DNA from: an uncultured Porphyromonadaceae bacterium
GTDB lineage: Bacteria; Bacteroidota; Bacteroidia; Bacteroidales; Muribaculaceae
Direction: 5' to 3'
Assembly: GCA_947643665.1 (NCBI GenBank)
Contig: CANRWW010000004.1
Coordinates: forward strand, 27,010 to 91,009
Length of the DNA: 64,000 bases
Positions 37,886-46,900 of this stretch are shown one piece after another. The translations under genes were made by a program, and so were the position numbers. Position 1 is the first letter of the stretch. Every line of letters begins with the position of its first letter. A model generated the notes under the pieces. The model was not told the DNA's origin, ran no database searches, and saw only the letters and a list, made by a program, of their open reading frames with translations.

Positions 37886-37915
37886 CATACGCGCCACACC
37901 TTCATCCAAAAGCAT

Positions 37916-37923
37916 TATCTTTG
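37916..37923 (+). promoter_or_regulatory. Candidate pgeF -7 box
   Basis: TATCTTTG ends four bases before the ATG at 37928, suggesting a leaderless transcript. No matching -33 element is seen. Confidence 0.5.
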
Positions 37924-37927
37924 TACT

Positions 37928-38728
37928 ATGCATATAAAGACAGACACCAAACAAACTCCCGTTGTATCACTTGCCAATGAGCATGGGATAATCGCAGCGA
38001 CTACATGGCGAGGTCAGTCTGCATGCCAGACTGACGCATATTCAGGTTTCTCATTGTGCTATTATTCAGGCGACAATGAATGCCATTCCAATAAATGCCA
38101 CCAGGAACTCGCTGATTATTACGGAATCAAATCCGATAAAATATACATACCCCGGCAAACTCATTCAACCAATGTAAAAATCATAACACTGGAAAACCTG
38201 GCAGATAACCACCCCGTAAACTGCGATGCCATCGTCACATGCATACCAGGCATTATAATCGGAGTAAACACTGCAGATTGCGTACCGGTACTGCTGTATG
38301 ACCCTGAAAACCGAATCATAGCAGCCGCGCATGCCGGATGGAGAGGCGCGATCGGAGGAGTCATAAAAAACACCATTGATTCAATGATTTCCCTCGGAGC
38401 TGAACAGGCACTCGTCAAGGCCATTATATGCCCCGCTATCTGTGCGGACTGTTTCGAAGTCGGTGAAGAGGTGGCCATGCTGTTCCCTGAAAATTGTGTA
38501 ATAAGGCATCCACATTCACGTCCACATGTGAATCTGCCGGAATATGTAAAAACTTGCCTTGAGAATGAGGGAATAGCCGGATCCAACATTTACCAGTCTA
38601 AAGAATGTACCCGTTGCCAGCCCCTGAAATATTTCTCGGCAAGGGCCTCCGGCATAAAATCCGGACGCAATTTTTCTTTTATCATGCTCAGGGAAAACAT
38701 CACCGAGGCTTACGGCGATTATTTTTAA
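37928..38728 (+). CDS. pgeF: Multicopper-oxidase-like/laccase-domain protein (PgeF/YfiH family)
   Basis: The 266-residue protein belongs to the YfiH/DUF152 family. The metal-site residues are visible: His in PRQTHSTNVK, Cys in NTADCVPVLLYD and His in AAAHAGWRGAIGGV. Members have been described as purine nucleoside phosphorylase/adenosine deaminase-like enzymes and as a peptidoglycan-editing factor that stops L-Ser replacing L-Ala. Which applies here cannot be read from sequence. The last 29 bases overlap the convergent umuD gene. Confidence 0.82.
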   Translation: MHIKTDTKQTPVVSLANEHGIIAATTWRGQSACQTDAYSGFSLCYYSGDNECHSNKCHQELADYYGIKSDKIYIPRQTHSTNVKIITLENLADNHPVNCDAIVTCIPGIIIGVNTADCVPVLLYDPENRIIAAAHAGWRGAIGGVIKNTIDSMISLGAEQALVKAIICPAICADCFEVGEEVAMLFPENCVIRHPHSRPHVNLPEYVKTCLENEGIAGSNIYQSKECTRCQPLKYFSARASGIKSGRNFSFIMLRENITEAYGDYF

Positions 38729-39137
38729 TGGTATATGTAACCACTCCCCATATTTCAAACCTGCAATCCGGGGTTATGAGTATCGGATCAAAAGTCTCAT
38801 TACTGGGTATAAGCCATATTCTGTTTTTCTCGAAACGAATGCGTTTCAACGTAAAGTCACCATCAACGCTGCAAACGGCCAGGTCGCCATTGGAAGGCTC
38901 TATAGACCGGTCTATAATCAATATGTCACCTTCGCAAATCCCCTCTTCAATCATCGAATCGCCAGTCACACGTCCATAAAATGTGGCTGATGGATGCTTT
39001 ACAAGTTCTGAATTAAGATCTAGCGACTCTGCAATATAATCCTGGGCAGGAGATGGAAATCCAGCCTGGATTCCCCCGTCGGCATATGGTAATTCAAGTT
39101 TAGTTGACCTAACAGCCAAATAAATATCAATCTTCAT
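38700..39137 (-). CDS. umuD: UmuD-like autoproteolytic DNA polymerase V accessory protein
   Basis: The 145-residue S24-family protein has a cleavage site Ala25-Gly26 (GIQAGFPSPA), catalytic Ser61 in VTGDSMIEEGI and general base Lys98 in GDFTLKRI; spacing and numbering match E. coli UmuD almost exactly. It has no N-terminal DNA-binding domain, so it is not LexA. UmuD cleaved with RecA normally partners UmuC, but no umuC is adjacent: convergent pgeF lies on one side and divergent tsaC on the other. A minus-strand TAATTTTG (39169-39162) may be its -7 box. Confidence 0.88.
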   Translation of the reverse strand: MKIDIYLAVRSTKLELPYADGGIQAGFPSPAQDYIAESLDLNSELVKHPSATFYGRVTGDSMIEEGICEGDILIIDRSIEPSNGDLAVCSVDGDFTLKRIRFEKNRIWLIPSNETFDPILITPDCRFEIWGVVTYTIKNNRRKPR

Positions 39138-39224
39138 TTTTCATAAGAAGTTTTTATAACCCAAAATTACAATAAACCCAGCTAATATAAAAGCTGCGTG
39201 TCGGCATACAAACGCAAAAAAATG

Positions 39225-39256
39225 GTTGCAGGAATTGGGGGTATTTGCTAACTTTG
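39225..39256 (+). promoter_or_regulatory. Promoter of the tsaC-sprA block
   Basis: GTTG at 39225-39228, 20 bases, TAACTTTG at 39249-39256. The first ATG (39264) is 7 bases later, so the leader is very short or absent. Confidence 0.72.
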
Positions 39257-39263
39257 TCTTTAA

Positions 39264-39908
39264 ATGTCATATCCAATGAAAGATAAAAACAAAGATGTCG
39301 CCAATGTAAAGGCCGCTACCGATGAGTCTGCCAAACAAATCAATTTAATGCATGAAGCAAGCAAATGCGCGGATGCATTAAAAAAAGGCGATATTATCCT
39401 GTATCCTACGGATACGGTCTGGGGAATAGGATGTGATGCCACAAATTCAAATGCTGTAAAAAGAATTTTCAATCTTAAAAAGCGGGCGGACAGCAAAGCC
39501 ATGATAGTGCTGGTTGATTCTATTGCCATGCTAGAAAGGTATGTTGAAGAAGTTCCTGAAGTCGCCTGTCAACTAATAGAGGCGGCTGTAAATCCTATCA
39601 CCATTGTATATGACCATGGACGCGGACTTGCGCCGGAACTATTGGCTGAAGACGGGAGTGTGGGAATAAGAGTGACCACAGACCCGTTCTGCCGTGCCTT
39701 GTGCCGCAAATTACGTCGGCCTATAGTATCAACATCAGCCAACATAAGCGGAATGCCATCTGCCAAATTCTATCATGAAATCGCCATAGACATAACAAAA
39801 GGGGTTGACTATGTGGCACAGTGGCGCCTTGACGACATTACATCAAGGCAGCCATCTTCAGTAATCAAACTCTCGGTTAACGGAGAAGTGACAATCCTCA
39901 GGCCATGA
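39264..39908 (+). CDS. tsaC: Threonylcarbamoyl-AMP synthase (Sua5/YrdC/YwlC family)
   Basis: The 214-residue enzyme makes threonylcarbamoyl-AMP from threonine, bicarbonate and ATP for t6A at tRNA position 37. The family core is clear: DIILYPTDTVWGIGCDATN, then IFNLKKRADSKAMIVLVDS, GSVGIRVTTDPFCRALCRKL and PIVSTSANISGMPS. An N-terminal polar extension of about 20 residues precedes it, so Met5 (39276) is an alternative start. The promoter is only 7 bases from the first ATG. The next gene starts 46 bases on. Confidence 0.92.
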   Translation: MSYPMKDKNKDVANVKAATDESAKQINLMHEASKCADALKKGDIILYPTDTVWGIGCDATNSNAVKRIFNLKKRADSKAMIVLVDSIAMLERYVEEVPEVACQLIEAAVNPITIVYDHGRGLAPELLAEDGSVGIRVTTDPFCRALCRKLRRPIVSTSANISGMPSAKFYHEIAIDITKGVDYVAQWRLDDITSRQPSSVIKLSVNGEVTILRP

Positions 39909-39954
39909 CAGGTCTGTCCATTTCTTAGATATTACCATATAAAAAAATACGGAT

Positions 39955-41379
39955 ATGACAAACGTAACACATCAGCGGAGCATCTATGTGGCGGGCGATT
40001 GGATAGCCACATCGCTAGCCTGGTTCGTGTTCACTGTAATCCGTTTTTTCAATGTGGTGCAAGGTGTCCAAAGCTATCCTACGTTCTGGGATTTTCTAAG
40101 TGTGAAACCGGTATGGATGGGACAGATTTTCTTTCCCATCCTCATGATGGGACTTTACTATCTTTCGGGATACTACAACAAAGTGTTTTTCAAATCACGC
40201 GTGGAGGAACTTACAAGCACTCTTGCAACAGCAATAACCGGTACCATATTGATTTATTTCCTTGCAATCGTTGACGATCCCATTCCAGACAAAGCCAGCA
40301 ATTATGAACTTCTGTTGATGTTGTTTCTTTTGCTTTTCGGTTTTGTATATTTCATGCGGTTAAGTATCACACAAAACACCAGAAAACGTATAAGCAAAGG
40401 ACTTCTAGAGTTCAATTCCCTTATAATAGGGACATCACATGCTGCAAGAAAATTACGCCGCAAACTTGCAGCACTGCATGGCCCGCGTGTCGCCGCATAC
40501 CATGTCGTAGGATATGTAGCCACAGAAAACGATCACATACCAACCGACCTTGACCTTCCGGTATATACGCTTGATGACCTTCCGGAAGTAACCAAATCGC
40601 TCAATATACGAAACCTGATAGTAAATCCACACCGTGAAGGGATGCAACAGACACTCAATCTCATAAACCGTCTGTTTCCTCTTGACTTGCCCATACTGAT
40701 CTCCCCTACCCTTTTCCAGCTGATCACTTCCAAACCCAAAATACACGACCTTGACGGTGAACTGCTCATAGACATATCACATGCAAACATGTCTGAGAGC
40801 ACACTTAACCTGAAACGTGCAGGAGATATTGTTGTCTCTGCTTTAGCCCTGATAGTATTATCACCTCTTTTTCTGATACTTTCCATAGCTATAAAACGGG
40901 ACTCAAAAGGACCTGTATTTTATTCACAAGAACGTGTGGGACTGAGAAAAAAGCCATTCAGGATTTATAAATTCAGAACCATGGCTGCCGATGCCGAAGC
41001 AAACGGCCCAACGCTATCCTCTGCCCATGACAACCGCATAACCAAAACAGGCCGCATACTCAGAAAATACAGGATAGACGAGCTACCACAATTCTGGAAT
41101 GTACTTAAAGGGGATATGTCTATTATAGGCCCACGCCCTGAACGTGATTTCTACATACAACAAATCATCAAACGCGCTCCATATTACACTCTCATACATC
41201 AAGTTCGACCAGGCATAACATCTCTCGGAATGGTAAAGCACGGCTACGCAAGCAATGTTGACGAAATGATTGAACGGTTGCAATATGACCTGGTATATCT
41301 TGAGAATATTTCCCTGACAGTGGACCTGAAAATAATACTATACACTATCAGCACTGTAATCAACGGCAGAGGAGTCTGA
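39955..41379 (+). CDS. Undecaprenyl-phosphate sugar-1-phosphate transferase (WcaJ/PssY-like)
   Basis: The 474-residue polyprenyl glycosylphosphotransferase initiates exopolysaccharide or glycan repeat synthesis by loading a sugar-1-phosphate on undecaprenyl phosphate. Four N-terminal membrane helices (15-130), a CoA-binding-like Rossmann middle (LIIGTSHAARKL) and a fifth hydrophobic segment near 300 lead into the catalytic domain. That domain has LKRAGDIVVSALALI, FYSQERVGLRKKPFRIYKFRTM, KYRIDELPQFWNVLKGDMSIIGPRPE. It lies within the tsaC-to-sprA run of genes. The sugar is unknown. No capsule cluster surrounds it, so the acceptor pathway is elsewhere. Confidence 0.9.
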   Translation: MTNVTHQRSIYVAGDWIATSLAWFVFTVIRFFNVVQGVQSYPTFWDFLSVKPVWMGQIFFPILMMGLYYLSGYYNKVFFKSRVEELTSTLATAITGTILIYFLAIVDDPIPDKASNYELLLMLFLLLFGFVYFMRLSITQNTRKRISKGLLEFNSLIIGTSHAARKLRRKLAALHGPRVAAYHVVGYVATENDHIPTDLDLPVYTLDDLPEVTKSLNIRNLIVNPHREGMQQTLNLINRLFPLDLPILISPTLFQLITSKPKIHDLDGELLIDISHANMSESTLNLKRAGDIVVSALALIVLSPLFLILSIAIKRDSKGPVFYSQERVGLRKKPFRIYKFRTMAADAEANGPTLSSAHDNRITKTGRILRKYRIDELPQFWNVLKGDMSIIGPRPERDFYIQQIIKRAPYYTLIHQVRPGITSLGMVKHGYASNVDEMIERLQYDLVYLENISLTVDLKIILYTISTVINGRGV

Positions 41380-41424
41380 GAATATCTCCCGCAATTAGGA
41401 ACCAGTAATTAAGAACAAGAACAA

Positions 41425-43239
41425 ATGCGTGATCCATATCTACCCCCAAAAGCATACAAATTGGTGCATAACTGGTGGCTGCGCCTGTTGATATGGCGTG
41501 AACGCCATATCAAGGAAAAGAACCTGGTATTGGTGCTGTCACTTGCCGTAGGTCTTGCCGCGGGGTTTGCCGCCATGATCCTTAAATGGTTGATACATGT
41601 AATTTCAGGATCACTGATGTCTGACATGAGTGTTTCCGAAGGTAATTACATGTATATAATTTACCCCGTGGTAGGGGTGTTGCTGGCGTGCTGGTATGTG
41701 CGTTATGTGGTTCGCGACAACATATCGCATGGCGTAACCCGTGTGCTTTATTCCATATCACAGAATAAAAGCCGTCTTAAGCCACACAATATGTATACCT
41801 CCATAATGGCTTCATCCATAACCATAGGTTTCGGAGGCTCGGTTGGAGCAGAAGGCCCTATAGTATATACCGGTGCCGCAATCGGTTCAAATCTCGGGCA
41901 GGCTTTCCGGCTTTCCCCTCGAGTGCTGATGATCCTGGTAGGATGCGGTGCAGCGGCAGGTATCGCAGGCATTTTCAAAGCTCCGATAGCCGGCATGCTT
42001 TTTACACTTGAAGTATTGATGCTTGACCTGACCACCGTCACCGTCATGCCACTTCTGATAGCCTCTATAACAGCCGCATCGGTAGCATACATTTTCACAG
42101 GATACGACCTGGAATTCTTTTTCGTTCAGAGCGAGCCATTCATAATGGAGCGTCTCCCCTATTTCATCGCACTTGGCATAATATGCGGTCTTGTTTCGCT
42201 TTACTTCACCCGGGTGATGTTCATGATGGAGACTTTTTTCAAAAAACGTCTTGTAGTACAATGGCGGAAGACATTGGTAGGATGCGCCATACTTGCAACT
42301 CTCGTATTCCTTTTCCCTCCGCTTTACGGTGAAGGATATGGCTCTATCAATTCGCTCCTCAACGGTGATCCGGGGTCAATAGTTGACGGCTCGATTTTTT
42401 ACAATGACCGTAACGACGTTATGTTCATAGTACTTTATATCGGCCTTATAATCCTTACAAAAGCATTCGCCACCTCGGCTACCAACGGCGCCGGTGGTGT
42501 GGGAGGCACATTCGCGCCATCGCTTTACGTAGGCTGCATGACCGGATTTTTCTTCGCATACCTCCTGAACAATCTCGGTTTCGATCTTGACCTTTCTGTA
42601 AAAAATTTCGCTCTCATGGGTATGGCTGGAGTTATGTCTGGAGTAATGCACGCCCCTCTCATGGGCATCTTCCTCACCGCCGAAATGACAGGAGGATACG
42701 AACTGTTCCTGCCACTGCTTATAGTAAGCACTCTCAGCTACGGAACCATCAAGATATTCGAGCCTTACAGTATATACACAATGCGTCTTGCACGGAGAGG
42801 AGAACTGCTTACACACCACAAGGACAAGGCAGTGCTCACATTGCTTAAGATGAATTCTGTGATTGAAACAGATTTCCTGTGTGTGGCACCAGAAATGAAC
42901 CTCAAACAGATGGTTGACACCATAGCGCAGTCAAGCCGCAACCTTTTCCCTGTTGTAGACTGCAACCAGCGGCTGATAGGCGTTGTGCAGCTTGACGACA
43001 TACGCAATATAATGTTCCGCCCCGACCTTTACAAACGAATGCATGTAAGCCGTTTCATGTCTGTCCCTCCTGCCAAAGTAAACTTGGGAGATTCAATGGA
43101 CAAGGTTATGAAGACGTTTGACGATACCGGAGCATGGAACCTTCCAGTGGTAGACGGTGAAAAATATGTAGGTTTCGTATCAAAATCAAAAATTTTCAAT
43201 TCATACCGGCGTGTTCTCCGTCACTATTCGGAAGACTGA
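41425..43239 (+). CDS. ClC-family chloride channel/antiporter with C-terminal CBS pair
   Basis: The 604-residue integral membrane protein spans about residues 35-450 with the ClC selectivity motifs: GSVGAEGPIVY (gating Glu), GAAAGIAGIFKAPIAGMLF, and GGVGGTFAPSLYVG. A cytoplasmic CBS pair follows (about 475-600): IETDFLCVAPEMNLKQMVDTI and VSRFMSVPPAKVNLGDSMDKV. It moves chloride (or another anion, possibly coupled to protons). The serine of the GSGIP filter motif is GSVGA here. It is 45 bases after the sugar transferase and 39 before ruvA. Confidence 0.92.
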   Translation: MRDPYLPPKAYKLVHNWWLRLLIWRERHIKEKNLVLVLSLAVGLAAGFAAMILKWLIHVISGSLMSDMSVSEGNYMYIIYPVVGVLLACWYVRYVVRDNISHGVTRVLYSISQNKSRLKPHNMYTSIMASSITIGFGGSVGAEGPIVYTGAAIGSNLGQAFRLSPRVLMILVGCGAAAGIAGIFKAPIAGMLFTLEVLMLDLTTVTVMPLLIASITAASVAYIFTGYDLEFFFVQSEPFIMERLPYFIALGIICGLVSLYFTRVMFMMETFFKKRLVVQWRKTLVGCAILATLVFLFPPLYGEGYGSINSLLNGDPGSIVDGSIFYNDRNDVMFIVLYIGLIILTKAFATSATNGAGGVGGTFAPSLYVGCMTGFFFAYLLNNLGFDLDLSVKNFALMGMAGVMSGVMHAPLMGIFLTAEMTGGYELFLPLLIVSTLSYGTIKIFEPYSIYTMRLARRGELLTHHKDKAVLTLLKMNSVIETDFLCVAPEMNLKQMVDTIAQSSRNLFPVVDCNQRLIGVVQLDDIRNIMFRPDLYKRMHVSRFMSVPPAKVNLGDSMDKVMKTFDDTGAWNLPVVDGEKYVGFVSKSKIFNSYRRVLRHYSED

Positions 43240-43278
43240 TCAAAAAATCATTTGCAAACCCATTCAAACCAATACGAC

Positions 43279-43860
43279 TTGATTACATATATACAAGGCA
43301 AAATAGCCGAACTCACACCTGCATATGTGGTTATAGACAGCCACGGAATAGGTTATGAGATGAACATATCGCTGACCACATACAGCGCCCTTGAACATCT
43401 CGAAGAAGCCAAACTTTACATACATGAAGCGATAAGAGAAGACGCATACACACTCTATGGTTTCAGCGATCCGAGAGAGCGCTCCATATTCCGGGAACTT
43501 ATAGGCGTGAGCGGTGTCGGTGCAAACACTGCCAGGGTAATATTGTCATCAATACCTGTTTCTGAACTTGAACAAGCAATAACCGGAAGCGATGTCAACC
43601 GTCTAAAAAGTGTAAAAGGTGTGGGTGCCAAAACCGCAGAACGCATAATTGTTGACCTTAAAGATAAAATAAAACCCTCCGGAGATACGTTATTAATTCA
43701 AGCCGTACCACAAAGCGTGGCATACGACGAGGCCATGGCGGCACTGATGATGTTAGGCTTCCCTAAACCGCAGACTGTCAAAGCGCTCACACGCATCTTT
43801 AAGGATGAGCCGCATCTGAAGGTGGAACAAGCCATAAAAAAAGCACTTGCCATGCTATGA
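43279..43860 (+). CDS. ruvA: Holliday junction branch migration protein RuvA, TTG start
   Basis: The 193-residue protein starts at TTG 43279, giving MITYIQGKIAELTPAYVVIDSHGIGYEM, which aligns with the RuvA family start; an earlier in-frame TTG at 43252 would add nine unrelated residues. Domain I (OB fold) is followed by two helix-hairpin-helix motifs (LIGVSGVGANTARVIL; LKSVKGVGAKTAERIIVDLKDK), then domain III, which contacts RuvB. RuvA holds the four-way junction while RuvB pumps. ruvB is not adjacent. sprA follows 41 bases on, an order common in Bacteroidota. Confidence 0.95.
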   Translation: MITYIQGKIAELTPAYVVIDSHGIGYEMNISLTTYSALEHLEEAKLYIHEAIREDAYTLYGFSDPRERSIFRELIGVSGVGANTARVILSSIPVSELEQAITGSDVNRLKSVKGVGAKTAERIIVDLKDKIKPSGDTLLIQAVPQSVAYDEAMAALMMLGFPKPQTVKALTRIFKDEPHLKVEQAIKKALAML

Positions 43861-43901
43861 TTGCCACCCCGTCGTTACGCTCTTGGGTGCCGCATTGAAG
43901 A

Positions 43902-46900
43902 ATGAAACACAGTAGCTTACGTAATAAACCACATATATCAAAACTGGTGGCGCTATCAGTAATCGCAATAATACTGGTCGCATCATCCGTGTTTGCCTAT
44001 GCCCAGATTACATCTACGGCACCAGGCACGCCTCTGGCTCCTCCTCCCCCATTTTATCCCTCGGTGCCATCACCTGCGAATCCCGCGGATTCCATAATGA
44101 TGCCGTTCCCTGTACAACAGACCGTGCCGGCAAATTATGAAAACCTGATGGAGGACCAGTTTGCAGCCGACCTAGCCACTCCATCCAATATACGCACGGT
44201 GGCAGAATTCGATCCTACCACAGGTTTCTATGTAGTGCGCACCAAACTCGGCGACACAGACATAACCACACCTTTTCTGCTTACTGAAAAACAGTATTCC
44301 GACTGGGAACTGCGCCGCTCACTCCAAGAATATTACCAGAACCGGAACCAGACGCTGGTTGAAGACAAAGAGAAACAGCCGTTCAATATCTTTGACATGA
44401 ATTTCGCTTATGGACCGTTGGAAAAAATATTCGGTCCCGGCGGAGTTTCACTTAAAACCCAAGGATCCGTGCAAATCAAGATGGGTGTAAAATCAAACAA
44501 GATTGACAACCCGTCGTTGGCCCTCAATTCACGGCGTAAGACTTATTTCGATTTCGAACAGAAAATACAGGCCACAATAGGGGCATCTGTCGGCGATCGC
44601 CTGAATTTCAACATGACCTATAATACCGATGCCACATTTGATTTCGATTCCAAAAACATCAAACTCGGTTACGAAGGCAAAGAAGACGACATAGTAAAAA
44701 CCATTGAGGCAGGCAACGTTTCAATGACTACCGGCTCATCGCTCATACGCGGATCCACGGCCCTGTTCGGTCTGAAAACGCAGCTACAATTCGGCAAACT
44801 TACCGCAACCGCCTTGGTTTCACAACAAAATTCCGAATCGAAATCAATAAATACCAAAGGTGGGGCACAAACGACTGATTTCAGTGTCAATGTAGACCAA
44901 TACGACCAGAACCGCCACTTTTTTCTCTCACAGTACTTCTACGAGAATTATGACCGTTTCGCATCCAAAGTGCCATTTGTCACTTCTGGCATAAACATAA
45001 CGCGCGTGGAGGTTTGGGTAACCAATAAGAGCGGCCGCTACGATCAGGCCCGAAACATCGTAGCCTTTACCGACCTTGGGGAATCCAACCGGCTTGCCAA
45101 TGATTATTGGACACCGAATCCGTCGGCGCAAGTCCCCTCCAACTCTTCCAACGACTTGCTTCAAGTGATAAAGGAGCAGTATCCTGATGCCCGAAACATA
45201 AATCAGGTAACCCAGGCACTTGAACCCCTTAAAGCATTCGGGATTGAAGGGGGACGCGATTATGAAAAAATAGAAAGCGCGCGTCTGCTGACATCAAGTG
45301 AGTATACCCTAAATTCCACCCTCGGTTATATTTCCATAAAAAGCCAGATAAACGCCGATGAAGTGCTCGGCATAGCTTTCCAATACACATACAACGGCCA
45401 AGTATACCAGGTGGGCGAGTTCTCCTCGGATATAACCACTACCACCCAGTCGTTGTATGTAAAAATGCTTAAAAGCACCACTACAGATCCCAAGATGCCA
45501 ATGTGGCGCCTGATGATGAAAAACGTATATTCCCTTGGGGCATATCAGGTGCAGAAAAACAATTTCAGGCTCAACATCAAATATCTAAGTGATACCACAG
45601 GCACACAGATAAACTATCTTCCGGTGCCAGGAATCAACAACCAGTCGTTGCTCCAGGTGCTCAACCTTGACCGTCTTGACAATAACGAACAATCCAACCC
45701 TGACGGATTTTTCGACTTTGTGGAAGGGTATACCATAATATCGGCTACCGGCAAGATCATATTCCCTGTAGCTGAACCGTTCGGCGCCTATCTTGAAAGC
45801 AAGATAGGCAATCCGGAACTTGCATCCAAATATGTGTATAAGGAACTGTATGACTCGACACTCGTCGTAGCCAGGCAGTTTGCCGATAAAAACAAATTCA
45901 TTCTGTCCGGCTCATACCAGGCATCTTCCGGCTCGCAGATCAGGCTTAACGCTATGAATGTGCCGAGAGGGTCAGTAATAGTGATGGCAGGAGGTGTACA
46001 ACTGGTTGAAAACTCTGATTACACCGTGGACTACTCCATGGGCATAGTAACCATAACCAATCAGAGCATCATTGATTCCGGCCAAAGCATAAGCGTTACA
46101 CTTGAGAACCAAAGTATGTTCTCAACACAACGAAAAACACTCCTTGGGCTTGACCTGCAATATGCAATAAACAAAAACTTCAATATAGGCACTACCCTGA
46201 TGCATTTCTCTGAAAAGGCATTGACAGAGAAGGTAAATATAGGCGACGAGGTTATAAACAACTCAATTTTCGGTTTCAATCTGGCATATAAAACCCAGTT
46301 CATGTGGCTTACAAACCTCTTAAACAAGATTCCGACAGTAAACGCCACTGCACCTTCCACACTGAATCTGACGGCAGAGTATGCCCAGCTTGTACCCCAT
46401 AAGCAGAAGTCCGGTTCTTCAAAGGGAAGCTCATATATAGACGATTTCGAATCAGCCCAGACAGGTGTCGACCTCCGTTCACCTTATTCCTGGTTCCTTG
46501 CATCCACACCGTATGATTCCGGCAAGAACCCTTTGTTTCCGGAGGCAGCATTGTCAAACAATATCGAGTATGGCAAAAACCGTGCGCTCCTGAACTGGTA
46601 CTATATAGACAGGATGTTCACCGACAAGAATTCCTCTCTCGCACCCGGATATATAAAAAACGACCTCAAGCAGCAATCAAACCCATATGTGCGTGAAGTA
46701 ACCTCACAGGAAATATTCCCCGGCCGTGAGCTTACATATGGAGAATCAAACACAATACAGACCCTGAACCTCTCATTTTATCCCGATGAAAGGGGGCCAT
46801 ACAACCTTGATGCCACAGATATAGATGACGAAGGACGTCTGCTGAATCCTGAAAAACGCTGGGGAGGCATCATGCGCAAGATGGAGAACACGAACTTCGA

